Positions 22,353 to 35,212 of a DNA stretch of 60,000 nucleotides are shown here, one piece after another. The notes under the pieces were generated by a model that ran no database searches, was not told where the DNA came from, and saw only the letters and a list, made by a program, of their open reading frames with translations. The DNA comes from Tubiluchus corallicola (Eukaryota > Priapulida > Priapulimorpha > Priapulimorphida > Tubiluchidae), in assembly GCA_030141605.1 (NCBI GenBank), contig JAQGDQ010000161.1, forward strand, positions 188,001 through 248,000, in the 5' to 3' direction. Numbering within the stretch: position 1 is the stretch's first letter; each line of letters begins with the position of its first letter. The position numbers and the translations under genes were made by a program.

Positions 22353-23916
22353 TACAGCTTGTTAGTGGTACTTTTATTCGTTTATAAATGTTATTTTGTT
22401 CATGTATTGTGTATGTATCATGCACCAAATAAAATAATAAAAATAATGAAATACCAGCAGCAGCACCAGCGACGCTTCCGAAAAAAGTAGACAATCTTTA
22501 TTGATTAAAAACAACAATAGAGAAACTAATAAAAACTTTTTAGTTTTAGCTGGCACGCCATTTTCGTCGTGTTAAATTTGCCAGATTCAGGGCCCATATC
22601 ATGTTACACAAACTTCATTTATATCATAGCAAGGCACAATCAGACTCGGATGAACATGATATTTTCTCAACTCGCTCATATAGCTTTTTTGCCCTCTATA
22701 GTTCTGTTTGAGAAATCAATGCGCCAACATTGAAGCCCAACATGCAGTGTACAGACACAAATCGAAACTGTTTGTAAAGATGTGTGACCTTTGAGTCAAA
22801 TTACATTTTCACAATGCAGAAATGATAACGCCTGTAATGTAACCGGACGGGTTCCTCATGTATTGAATGCATTTATATTTGCCCGACTGCCTGATCGACT
22901 GTATATTTGCCTGATTGTTAAGTTAAATCTATCAAAATCCTAGCTGCTGTCGCCACTGCTTATTATGTATGATCGCAGTTTCTAAGAATTGTTTGGGAAA
23001 AACAGAAAAAAACATGCCAATATAAGCACAAATAAACGAATCGATTTGATTCACCATACTGATTGTGGTCTGTTTACTTCGTTAACCGGGATGTACGTAT
23101 TCACATTCAATCAGCCCTAGGACATATCTGCTCGATTCAGTGTTTCATTTTAGTGAAACAGCCTTCACAGTGATCCAGATTCCGGTTCCTCCACAATTTA
23201 GATCCACCACCGAGTCCTGGATTTCAGGCTCCAAAGTGTCGAACTTTACGTCGATTCTAATGCGAATTCTATACATTCATTTACAATATCATTTGCAATA
23301 TGAAATGCGACATCACTTTAATTGCTCAATTAACTGGTGCTGTGATTCATTCCTGGCTGAGAAATGTGAAAATGATGATTTTGTCCCCGAAAGTTAACTA
23401 GTGCACAACAACTTCTGGGCTTTTAGAAAAAGAGGTTTGAACTACTTCACGGACTTTGTTACGTGCTGGAAGATGCAATACCTTAACAATGTGCAGTATC
23501 CACGAATGAAAATACGGTGACATGTCAGCTCATATGCGCTGTCTCGGTAACAATTAAGACATTTGTGACAGCTGAAATACAAACGATTTCTCTCGGTCTC
23601 CCAGAGTCCCATAGAGAGTACATTTTTCAATCCGAGGCATCTGGGAGGAGAGGGAGCAAAAAGCTCCCAAAAAATCTGCCGTTTTCGCCCATTTTTTTCA
23701 AACTTTATACAGCTGTGATCTGAAGAATGGTATTGAGAGAGGCAAGGCGCTATATGTCTTTGAAAAAAACCCTTTACAAGTGAATATGGTAGGCAGGCCC
23801 ACGGTGTCTGGCAATCGTCGTTTTCCGGAACCAAACCAAATTACTAACAAATACTAAGGTATCCCATTCTTATCTGTGACGTATCAGTGGAAAAGAGAGC
23901 CATCACAAGGACCACA
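22353..23916. other. Intergenic, no gene seen
   Basis: No recognisable coding region. The 23640-23720 part has a phrase (AAAAAGCTCCCAAAAAATC and following) that loosely resembles the block at 49975-50060, possibly a shared old repeat. Confidence 0.3.
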
Positions 23917-24012
23917 TAAATTTGGTGTGGTCGTCGCATCGGACATGCCAAATTTGGTGTGATCATGGCACAGGACTGGTCAAGCTTGGTGTGATCATAG
24001 CACGGGATTGGT
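23917..24012 (+). repeat. 32-bp minisatellite, three copies
   Basis: Three tandem 32-base units at 23917-23948, 23949-23980 and 23981-24012. The last two are very similar (TTGGTGTGATCATGGCAC against TTGGTGTGATCATAGCAC); the first is more diverged. Confidence 0.8.
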
Positions 24013-25260
24013 CTATCGATGTGCACAAGGATGGGCAAAGATCTGAACTATATCAATTTATCGTACAGAGTTGCATTAAATAGTTACAATATTTTGACTT
24101 ACCATTTTCTCTAGGTAAGAAAATACCAATAATCATTCGAATCTTGGCATAGTAGAATAATTAGTATTTGAATTTTGCGTTTAATCTTTTTGACTTGGTC
24201 AATAATTAGTCAGGACTAATAAGTAACTTGAACAATTTCTTAGTTACTTCAAGTGTCACAAATTATAAAGCAATTGAGATTTGAAGATTTTCTCACTCTG
24301 GTCTGACGTGCATCTAATAGCAAAATCAATGTGCGGATAAAATCATAAAACTGAATCTTCTCGCGAAAAGTTGGAAACGCAGGATTTTCGCATTTGAGGG
24401 TGTTATTTTATTTGCTCACACAAAACTTACTTGCTGTAAGAAATTTTCGCGCCAAGTGTGGTATTATTTCCTCTTTTTAGCTATTATTTGCACTTCTCGG
24501 CTATCAGTTTCGTGCCAGTGTTGCCAGTTTTGCGTTGCTGAGCTTGGAAACGGAGGTAATAAAAATCATGGCATTATCGTTTCTGCTGCGGTTTATGAGC
24601 CATAACGTTTTGAAATCAAGCAAGTAAAAACGCCTTGCAAGACGTTTCCGGAGCAATGTATAATACTCAAGTTCTGGCAGTGCTGAATGTTTAGAGTTAA
24701 AACAACTGCTGAGGCCTGACTAAAGCTGAATCGTTTAGACTGGACGAATAAGAGAGCATCTTGATTGAAATATTTTTCTGAAATAACGTGTCTCGACGTT
24801 TGAGTGGAGTTAATTTAAAATAAAAACGGTTCTGGAACGTTTCTGATCGAGGAACTCGACCCAAATTACTACTAATCTGGATGTTGTGGTTGTGTTTCGA
24901 AAAAAAGCCCAATGCCCCGCCATTTCGTAATTGCATCATGAAACTACAGAAATGTGGTAGAAAAAATTCCGCATCGTTCTTCAGATTTTTGTTCTGCCAT
25001 CTTGAATTCTAGTACAATAACATCATTTTCGAGAGAACCCTAACTAAAGCGTCACCATTTTGCAAGAAACCTTACAGGAATGAACTATATACTGCATTGT
25101 TTGACGGAGTCGGATTTTGTATTTGTTCTCTTAAATTCAAAATGAGCTTATACTAATCCACGACCTCGGGTTTAGTGAGTCTGCCGACCAATACTTCGAG
25201 TCAAATTTATTTTGAACGCACAGAACGATAATACAAATGAAAGCATTTATTACGTTTATT

Positions 25261-25326
25261 GCTGTCGACCAGGATCGCCTGCAGGGACCGGCGCTCGACA
25301 GTCTAACACCCCACGCTAAATCATAA
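25261..25326 (-). repeat. Possible tRNA-derived SINE fragment
   Basis: The minus strand reads TTAGCGTGGGGTGTTAGACT, then GGCGATCCTGGTCGAC, an arrangement like the A and B boxes of a tRNA-derived SINE head. The B-box match is weak and no structure was folded. Confidence 0.25.
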
Positions 25327-28221
25327 CTAATGAATCCTGATACCTATTTAATTATTACGCTAAATAGGATGCTTCTGGAGTCACTCCCTAATTGGGTTTT
25401 TCAATTTTTTAGCACCTATTTGGCGTACAACTAACATCATGTCGAAAACTCTTATCCAGTAATTAACATTTTTTAAATTTTCATTTAAAGTCATGTGCCG
25501 TTTTTTGCTAACAAACAAACACTAGATCAGAAGAGTAAAATCGCTGCATGGCTTCAAGACTGAAGAAAGCTTGGTATGTAGGTGTAAACTAAAGCTGCAG
25601 TAGACGTACGAAGCCAAGTTCAATGCCACCTAAATTGTCATCAATAGTAGATTCAGTAACGAACTTGTCAGTTGGTTCCTGTTGCAAATGTTATTCATTT
25701 CTAATAAAATTTATAGTTTAGCTGTCCAACCTATATTCATTTTCATTCACATTTGGAATCTGATTTAGGAGTCACAGACCGTCACTGGCATGCTTGCACG
25801 TCTGAAGTCCAACAGATCCAAAAGTCTAGATTTCTAGTCGTGTCGGTTACAATAGGTGGCCATTTGTATTTTGGAGGATATTCAAACCGGTGTATAGGAA
25901 TTTTATCCCTTGTGCATTGGCCCTAATGTAAACGTAAACCGTTTGATAGACTACTGCATGACCACCGAAGCACCTATAAAGTGCCCTTGGTGGAGAATCG
26001 CACCAACAAAATAATGCAGAATCAAACAAGAAAATGAATAAAGTACTTCCTAAGGTGTGTTAATCATTGCTAGTAATGTATTCTGAAGTTCTGACTGTGT
26101 TCTGTGACTTTCTATAGAGATTGTCTTATGGTCAGGTACAATGAATTACAATAGCAATTTTACCTTTAGGAATCCATTCAACATGTCATTCCTCGTGTGC
26201 AAATTACGCATGTTCATAAATGTAACATAAATTACATTACCAACCATTCAGCAATTCCATTTTTACTGCCCTAATTATCATAATCGCCACGTATCTATGT
26301 CATCATTATCGTCTTCTTCGTCTTAATAATCATCACCATCGTCTACATAATTATGATGTTCCTTCTTCTTCTGTTCTTTTCATTTTCCTTATCGTTAGCA
26401 GGGTCATCTCGTCACCATCATCATCATCATAATTATTCATCATCATCATCCAAGCAGATATCTTGTTACTAATCTCCCCACTTTTTTATATTAATCTTTG
26501 TTGTAATTTGCATCGTTTTTTAATCATCATAGTCTTCATTATCGTCATTATCAGAAATTCTTAAGAAAATAAATAACTTTTCTGCACTCCTTCCAATTAG
26601 TAACGTCTAAGTTCTAAAAGCCATTGTACTACAGCTATTACTGACAAGATAAAGAAACAACCGGAAAGAGAAAAACAAGAGAAACAAACAAGAAATATAC
26701 AAAAGAAAAAAGAATAAAAAATACATACCTTTATCCAAATAGTATTTGATCAATTTTACGTGTTGTTTACATTTTAAGTTTATGTTTACGGTAAATTAAC
26801 AATGATTACTTGAATAATTCATGACGCACAATTATCGCATGACTCGATTGTCGTAAATATAACTAATTAAACCTCGAATATAGAAAAAGCTATTGGCTCA
26901 CTACTGCAGATATTTGTGCATATCAATAACTACAATTTTGTCACGTTTACACGCCAGACGCGGTTAATAAAAGCGAAACCAAGTGTCAATATTACCATCA
27001 GAACTCATCAAACAAACAATAATGAGTGGTAGAAGAAGAAGAAGAACTTTCCTCTTTCCGCAACGCAGCTTGATTGATCACCTTATGAAACATTTAGGAA
27101 GCCAAGTGGTAGTTATAGTTCGAATGATGTCACGTGTGTAACTATGGTAACAACATGGTGTGTTTATTCTGCACTGGTATGTTGAGGAGAAATGCAATTG
27201 ATTTTTGTTTGGTGGACGATCAATGTAGCTGCTGGGGTACTGTGCTACTGTTTCATGCTGGCTTCCGGGCTAGTTGAAGTTTGTAGGTTTGTGGTACGTG
27301 GGAAACTGGTACACGAACCCCCAGCATTTGCAACTGAATTTTCAGTCCATCCTTTACAAGATTGCACTGAAGCCAGAAAACAATTGGATCCAGTCTGCAA
27401 CAATGAATTTGCATTTATGATTATAATTGCTGATGCCAGTAGAATACTTTAAAATGTCGGCCGTACATCAAAGAATTTTGCAAAATTTGCTTTACCCAGT
27501 AACACATGACGCCACAAATGATAAAAGATATGCGTTACTTAGCAGTAGGCACGCCAGAAGTACAATAAACTACCAGTTAGCACTATAGGATAGGTTACAT
27601 TTTAACTTCAATGATTCTTTTGAAAAGTATGTTTAGGCTTTTTAGTGATTATATATTTTTACCACTAATGAAATCGCGAAGAGAGAAAAAAATCATTTAT
27701 TTCAAGTTATTTGTGTTTTGTGCTCATAAGATCAATGGGGACGCCTTTCTAGGTTTTTCCACCTCATGTAACAGGAGGCGGCTTGGAATGACACGCCCAT
27801 CCTTCAATTTTTATTCAAATTTGCAGTAACTCGCAAGAATGTATTAATACATCCATACATTAATGCAACAACAGGCGAAGATGGCTTATAGAAAGTTGCA
27901 CGTTACACCACTCGGCCACAGTGTCTTATCCATTGCGCCCATCAGTAGCTCAACACAATTAGAGCATAAAATAAGTTAAATGTAGGTCAACTGTATTGTT
28001 TTTACATCGATTTATGATTAATAGATTGGTACTCTGACTCAGTTATGTACAAAAGCCTGATTGCGCGTGATTTTCAATGTAATATCAATTATTAAAATTA
28101 TCATTAGAGTAAGTAAGAAATAATTTAATAACGTTTTCCTGTTAGCAATGGGCAAATGGGCATCTTGTAAGGCTGATGACCTACATCCATTGTTTACATA
28201 CGAATTCGCATTATTGATAAA

Positions 28222-28222
<1 letters not shown>
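25327..28222. other. Intergenic, cryptic simple sequence
   Basis: No gene recognised. Around 26270-26560 there are short TCA/CAT runs (clearest 26405-26455). Short open frames near 27.2 and 27.6 kb have no recognisable domain. Confidence 0.35.

Positions 28223-28252
<30 letters not shown>
28223..28252 (+). repeat. (AT)n microsatellite
   Basis: About 30 bases of AT dinucleotide. Confidence 0.95.
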
Positions 28253-28255
<3 letters not shown>

Positions 28256-31000
28256 GCCTGCCTATAAATACAGCAATTAGTCTTACACAGAATAATCAAT
28301 CATGGATCTTTTTATTGCTAGTGGCAATTACATCGGAATAAACTAATTTGTTGGCTAAACTGATGAACACAAACCAAGAACTGGTCAGAGTGCATTTTAT
28401 TTCATCAGTTATCAATATCACAGCAGATTGTATAATCGTATAATCCTTTAACTTATTATTAATGCTGACGTACTAACCGTATATAATGAAGAGCTATCTT
28501 TCTGCTCAGCTTACGCCAGGTTATCAGCCAACAATTTCAATAAAATACTCCTTTTCTCAGTTTCGCTGTGCGCACGCACAGATGCTGCAGGTCAAAGATT
28601 AAGTGTACCACAGCAATGCGTCTTAACTATAACCGTCATGTGGAGGGTGTGTAAAACAAAGCCGTGTGCAGCATCAGTTCAGTAACTTCAGTTTTTTACG
28701 TGGAATTTACTTAGTTATGCACTAGTCTGTGCGTAGAGTGAGTTACTAACAGGATCTTGCTCGGGAACAAAAAAGTGAACTAGGTAAGGTTCTAGTTACC
28801 TGTTAAAACTGTTAGTATTACAATAGCTTGGGCTACGAGGCCTTGTCAAGTGTACACAAATACGTTACCTGGTACACTTAACTTTCTGACCTTTTGACGA
28901 TCAACATCAATCGCTGGAACGTGAAAAGGCTTATTGTTGCTACAGTAACCCTCGATAGATAATTAGAACGGTGCTATATTATGTTAAGAAGTCGCCCAGC
29001 TATTTGTCATTGAGAAGTTATTGAAAGGGCAAACCTAAAATTCGATTTTTCATCGCTATACTCAGAACTTGAAGCATCGCCAATTAATATCTTCGTGATA
29101 GTGATTCTGCAATCTGCATTCAGGCAGGATATTAATTATAAGTGAAACTTGATGGTGATAAGAATCTAGCCATGCGAGTGAGATTAATTTTCTAGTTCAC
29201 TTCACCAGAGAAGCCCTACTAGCATTACTGTGGACAAATGCAGTCTCGATGCATAAATGAAAGCAAACGGATTATGGCTGCCCGTCACTTTCACGGCTAA
29301 AACCAAATTTGTCTCAATGGATGCGGTTTCGCAACTGGAGAACCAAATAGACGTCACGATCTTCCTGCGTGCCATTTAAATATTAAAATTATGACCTTTC
29401 ACACCACCGCAGCGCAGTTAGTTTGTTTATTCGATTCGGCAAAATAATGAAGCCACTAGGACTAAGTGAGGTAACCAAATTACTAAACCTTACAGAAGTT
29501 TGCTTAATATTTATCGTTTAACCTTCGAAAAAGCACGCACTCGTTGTCGTCATTACATAGTCATCATGTCATCAACACGATTATCATAGTCGTCGTCGGC
29601 GTCGTCCTCGGCATTATTATTGTCGATAACGTCATCCCAAATCATCGTTATTGTTAACATCATCATCGTCGTCGTCACTGGCCTCATCAGCATTATCAGT
29701 AGTAGTAGCAGTGGCAACAGCAATATTGTCATCATTATAACCTTGTCAGTGCTACTGCATTAGCCACTGGCACAGGTTTGTAAATTCACACTTGTACATA
29801 TATGTATAAAAATCTGTTCAGTTACATCTACGCTCACATACTATCATTTAGTGAGTAGTTCACTTGCGAATGTTTAATGATAAGAAAGAGAGAAACAGCA
29901 TTTAACTTCATCATCATGCTTGCAAAAAAATGGAAGAACTGAACATTTTTATAGTTAATAATTTAGAAATCTACATAAGATGAACGCAAAACAGCTCTGA
30001 TATTTTTTATATTTTTATTATTACTATTATTATTTTTATTATTATTAAAACAGTGATTATTTATGAACTAAAACCTGGTTCAAACACTGCTTTTCTTTGC
30101 ATATATATTATATAATATATTATTTATTGTATGTAAATTATTTATATAGATATAAATTACGCATTGAGATGAATTATAAATACATGTCAACCAGTCAATT
30201 TCTTTCAAAAAATCTTCTTCATATCTCTGTCGTCTTTGTTGACTTTGTACATAGTACAGCTGCTTTTTCAAATTACTTTTTTTCATACTTTTGTCTAATT
30301 GTTATTAAATTTCAAAGTTTTCCACTTTCAGAAAAATGGAAAAAATTTACGCGTTAAAATTTATTCTGTGCTTATGTGAAATGATTTCATTCCTTGCCAG
30401 CATTAACTGATATCCTTCTATCTCATCCTAATTATAATTGTATTCAGAATTATTAGTGAATGAAGTTATTTATTTGGTTGTCTAGGTACACATTATCTCC
30501 AGCATTAATGTCTGTTGATGACGCAATATCACTAATCTACATCTATTATATGCAACTGATATAACTGACACAGAATACCCTGGAGACTTTGAAAAGGTTA
30601 CAGCTGACAGAGGGAAACTGTCTATATTTCTGTATTAGACAGTCTGCTTCATAGGCCTACAAATGTTAAATGTCAACGCTCGTAGCCTCAGAGCAATTTA
30701 CTAACAAAGCTTTTCCCGCGTTGGAAAGGTAGAAATGCTGTGAGTCAATTATTTTTGTTTAACAGTTTCGGGCTTTTGGCATTCGCTGTTCTTGCATTTT
30801 ACTCTCCAAGGATTTGGGATGCACTATTGGAAAACTAATTTAAATTTCCCCTGTTGTGGGTTTACTATTTCGCTAACATATTTATCTGTTGTTTTCCTGC
30901 TTTCACGTTATTTCTCAATTTCTTTTGTTGATTGTTTGGTTGATTATTAATTAATGGATTGACTGATTGATTGACTGAAGACTGATCGACTGATTTATCC
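28253..31000. other. Intergenic, degenerate trinucleotide sequence
   Basis: No gene recognised. 29540-29760 is rich in TCA/GTC triplets and gives a low-complexity minus-strand frame of Met, Asp, Thr and Leu. AT-rich beyond 30 kb. Confidence 0.35.
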
Positions 31001-31574
31001 ATTCATTCATTCATTCATTCATTCATTCATTCATTCATTCATTCATTCATTCATTCATTCATTCATTCATTCATTCATTCATTCATTCATTCATTCATTC
31101 ATTCATTCATGTATTCATTTGTTCATTCATTCATTCATTCATTCATTCATTCATTCATTCATTCATTCATTCATTCATTCATTCATTCATTCATTCATTC
31201 ATTCATTCATTCATTCATTCATTCATTCATTCACTCAGTCACTCACTCATTCATTCGTTCATTCATTCATTCATCCATTCATTCATTCATTCATTCATTC
31301 ATTCATTCATGTATTCACTCATTCATTCATTCATTCATTCATTCATTCATTCATTCATTCATTCATTCATTCATTCATTCATTCATTCATTCATTCATTC
31401 ATTCATTCATTCATTCACTCACTCACTCATTCATTCATTCATTCATTCATTCATTCATTCATTCACTCACTCACTCACTCACTCACTCACTCATTCTTTC
31501 GTTCATTGATTCATGTATTCATTTATTCACTCACTCACTCATTCATTCATTCATCCACTCATTCATTCATTCAT
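31001..31574 (+). repeat. (ATTC)n tetranucleotide array, 574 bp
   Basis: A near-continuous ATTC array with scattered variants (ACTC, GTTC, TATTC) forming islands of ACTC. All three frames stay open as SFIH-type repeats, which has no coding meaning. Among the longest simple repeats in the window. Confidence 0.98.
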
Positions 31575-32078
31575 CTAGGTATTCACGTTAGCATGTAACC
31601 ATTCGTCTCACAGCTTATTTTTGGATCATTAATCCTTGACTGCACACGTTTAAAATGTCTTTGTTTAAAATAATCATCATGATCAGAAAAGTTCTATAGA
31701 AATATTATTATTTTACTAAATAGTTTAGGCCTCACAATAGATCAAGTTCTATTAACAGGTGTTCGTAATTACAGTGAACGTAGACAGGCAACAATAGCAA
31801 AGGATGATTTCAAAGCGAGACATTAAACCTGCGAATAAACATCAATAAAGGGGCCCTCTAGTATAACAGAAGATAAAAGCAGCATGCCAGCAAGCGATTC
31901 AAAACCCAAGAGATGCGAAAAAGCCATTAAGTAACAAACTCATTGAATTTCATAGCAACGCAGTGAGGCTGTGAAACGGAGCTTTATGCATCTCTGTGTG
32001 CAAAGACAAATAGACTGAAAGGATAGAAGAATTTTTTAAAACTGAAAAAGAAGCAGGGTGAATATTCTAAAGTAATGT

Positions 32079-32158
32079 TGTTACGGAGCCGAAATGTCAT
32101 TTATTTTCGACCGTTTTCTTACATTGCGATGGTGCTCATCCGTACGAAGCCATTGCAT
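32079..32158 (+). repeat. Dispersed repeat of about 80 bp, copy 1
   Basis: Starts TGTTACGG, contains CATTTATTTTCGACC and CATCCGTACGAAGCCATTGC. A second copy in the same orientation is at 38983-39061. Outside this block the two loci differ. Confidence 0.6.
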
Positions 32159-32694
32159 AGCAACTACGAGTACCCTATTCTGGGCATACAGGACGGAAAA
32201 CTGGCAAGTTTTTCCTTTAAAATTCTTCTTATTGTTTAGCTGTGAACTACACGTCAGCAATAACCCGGCATCGCACTATGGACTTGTCAGCCACTGAATA
32301 GCGAGGGCATGAACTAATAAGGGGAGCGACCAACTAGACGCCGAAATAACAGCACCTGTCTTTCTCATTGTTTCTACATATTACTCCTTTCATACAGAGA
32401 CCTTTTTAGCGCCCTATTCAGATATCACTTTCACGTGGATGATTGGTGGACAGGCATACAACACAGGCTCTTTTTATCTGCTTTCGTACTAAAAATTTCT
32501 CATACATAGACGATTATGATGCGTATCGTTGCTTGACTACTCTGAAAACTTGAGGTGCTGATAGCTATTATTATTGATCAAGTAGTTCCGCCAAATGCCA
32601 TGCCAAATAATATCATTAACGTGTAAGAGCTACGAGCCTACAACTTGCTCATGCTAATCGACCCTAATTGTCTTCCAAGTCATTTCATATGTAA

Positions 32695-32745
32695 CTACTT
32701 CAGGACTGGCAGAATTAGCTCTGCGATTCGATTTCTCGTCTTCTC
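32695..32745 (+). repeat. 51-bp direct repeat, left copy
   Basis: Contains GAATTAGCTCTGCG and ends TTTCTCGTCTTCTC. The partner at 32895-32945 is offset by exactly 200 bases. A GACC/GACT simple repeat lies between them. Confidence 0.75.
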
Positions 32746-32763
32746 GTTGGCTGCCTGATTAAC

Positions 32764-32835
32764 TGACATGACTGATTGACCGACCGACCGACCGACCGAC
32801 TGACTGATTGATTGACTGACTGACTGACTGACTGT
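32764..32835 (+). repeat. (GACC)n/(GACT)n tetranucleotide repeat
   Basis: GACCGACC units followed by GACT/GATT units, inside the pair of 51-bp direct repeats. Confidence 0.9.
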
Positions 32836-32894
32836 CTGACTGCTGAATGAATTCCTGACTGACTGCTTGGATGACTCACAAGAGTGACGACTGA

Positions 32895-32945
32895 CTACTC
32901 CAAGACTAACGGAATTAGCTCTGCGTTTCGTTTTCTCGTCTTCTC
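32895..32945 (+). repeat. 51-bp direct repeat, right copy
   Basis: Matches 32695-32745 except for about eight substitutions, mostly in the first third. Confidence 0.75.
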
Positions 32946-33505
32946 CTTAATAACTTTTAAAATACAGCTCAAAAACCTGAACACAAAAAACTAACTAGTT
33001 ACATTGCGTCTTTGTTTCCCAGAAACCTCGTATTTCAATGTACAATTCTAATTGCTAATGTAAACGCCACGTTCGTTATTATCAACCATAAAGCTCAACA
33101 GGATTCGTCTAGCAGTACTGCACGCCACAGATGCACAGTACAGAGTTATTAACAGCCAAATGGTATCCCTATATTGGAAACATGATTTGCGTTAACACAC
33201 CACAAACAGTTCAAGTGTTCAGTAAAGGAAAAATGGCACACGTTGAACAAAAACCATGTAGTTAAATTTAGCACCATTGATTACATTTAAAGTGACATTG
33301 CGTTAATCATAAGTACATAATAAATAATAATGTTATATTTTACGTCATTTATCATTTAATGCAGCTAAACAAGTTTAATCACGAGCGTCCATTTAATATA
33401 ATGCAACTTTGTGCAATGTGCATTACCAGTAAAAAGTCGCATTTTAACTTTTTCCAGATGAACGATATGACTATTCAATTTCTATTGTTGTAAGCTTTCA
33501 AAGGA

Positions 33506-33615
33506 TATGGTACAACATGTAGTTTGCACATTCACCATCGAAGTTCACAATTTCACTCCCTATGGTACAACATGTAGTTTGCACATTCACCATCGAAGTT
33601 CACAATTTCACTCCC
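33506..33615 (+). repeat. Perfect 55-bp tandem duplication
   Basis: 33506-33560 and 33561-33615 are identical, each starting TATGGTACAACATGTAGTTT. The lack of differences means the duplication is recent. Confidence 0.95.
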
Positions 33616-34074
33616 TCCCACCCTCAAACCCACCCACAGATTACAAAAATTTATTTAATCACCATTGCTTGTGACATTTGTTCTGTGACATGCTTTCAAG
33701 TGATATCTACCAAGATGCGCTTTCGTCAGTCCATGTCAATGGTCCATGGTCACATTTCTGTCGTCCAGACCTTACCTTAGCACTACTCACCAAATCCCAA
33801 AATTTGTTTAATTATAACAGTTTAATTTGCCTCATGACAAGCCTTCAAATGCTAAGCTGCACTAAGAAGGTGCACAATTTTATTCTTTTCCAATGGTCAC
33901 ATTTTAGAGACCCATGGAGGTTGGTCCCTCCTCAGTTTCACCCACTTAACCAAAGTAAATTAATTTGGTTCAGTGCACTAAAGCTCTATCGCTTACCTAG
34001 TGGTAGCAGAGAGTAGTTTCATCAAAAACTGCTACTAAAAGTTTAGGATGAGACAGCTTCTAAAACTTTTTCAG

Positions 34075-34230
34075 AAAAGTAACCTTTGACCTTGTACCAT
34101 GAATCCAAGGTCACCGATTACCCAAAAAGGTTGCTCTCCATCTGTGGCCTACAAGCAGATGAAGTTTCGTATACAAGTTTCTGAGTTATTAACCGTAGAA
34201 AAGCCGTAACAGAAGTAGATAAATAACTAG
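34075..34230 (+). repeat. TGACC-type interspersed repeat
   Basis: Contains AACCTTTGACCTTGTACC, then CCAAGGTCACCGATTACCC and AAAAAGGTTGC, then a GAGTTATT phrase. This word order recalls a TGACCTTTGACC interspersed repeat seen in many marine invertebrate genomes. The preceding 33.7-34.0 kb (GGTCACATTTTAGAGACCC) may be part of the same element. Confidence 0.4.
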
Positions 34231-35009
34231 ACTGCTGTTTATGACTAAATCTCCACCAGTCAATGCGGAATTGCTTTCGCCATTTTGAGTTAATTGTCGA
34301 AAAAAGGCTAAGGTTCCACTAATTCGCATGGGATCATCACAAAACCTTATGAGAATACACTAGAACAAATTTTCGAGTTACTGGTAGATAGATGGGTTCT
34401 CATTTGTTTCCATCAAGTCCAGTCCAGTGAGTACCTCGAGCCTCGACCAACAATTCGTGTTGAGCATATTGTATTTCCTGCGGCCATCGACTTGCTGCTG
34501 TAATTTTAATGACTAAATCCGACTACATGCGATTTGATACGATCAGTACTTTTATTACGGATCTAAATAAGTCTGAGAGAATAAAGAGCTTTTAAGATTA
34601 TGTGTTACATTATGAAATTAAGTCAAAGAATGGAAACTACGTCAGAGTTACATCTAAACATCAATCATCTCTGGGTACATGTAAGCGCTGTTAGCAAGCA
34701 TTACGCGTGCGGCATTACGACCGGTTCGTATGATTGCGTAATTTAATGAAGTTTCAGAATAAAATGTCAATTTTACGCATCGGGTAGGAACAGTGAAGCC
34801 GCATTAGGATCACATTATGATTTTCAAAGCTTTTTGTCAATAGATGCTTAACATAACTAATTACACGAAACGTGAATATGGCAATAAGACTAATTTCATA
34901 CTTTGTTGATGATGATGATAAATGTTTTTGTTGCAGACTCAGTACATCAGCGTATTAAAAATGAAATCCATGTAAAGAAATTAATGACGCACACAAATAC
35001 ATACTGTGT

Positions 35010-35169
35010 GTTAGTGTGCGTGCGTGCGTATGTGTGTGAGCGTGTACGTGTGTGCGTGTGTGAGCGTGTGCATGTGCGTGTGTGCGTGTACGTGTGCGTG
35101 TGCGTGTGTGTGTGTGTGTGAGCGTGTGCATGTGCGTGTGTGCGTGTACGTGTACGTGTGTGCGTGTGG

Positions 35170-35208
<39 letters not shown>

Positions 35209-35212
35209 TTTG
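35010..35212 (+). repeat. (TG)n/(CG)n dinucleotide array with 58-bp higher-order unit
   Basis: About 200 bases of alternating purine-pyrimidine (TG with CG and TA). A longer unit beginning TGAGCGTGTGCATGTGCGTG occurs at 35061 and again at 35119, so a 58-bp block has itself duplicated. Confidence 0.9.

Noticed and set aside
31001-31574. CRISPR-like array
   Set aside because: Tandem 4-base units without spacers in an animal genome; a simple microsatellite.
31109-31598. Open frames of SFIH-type repeats over 480 bases
   Set aside because: A product of the ATTC tetranucleotide repeat, open in all frames because the unit contains no stop; not a gene.
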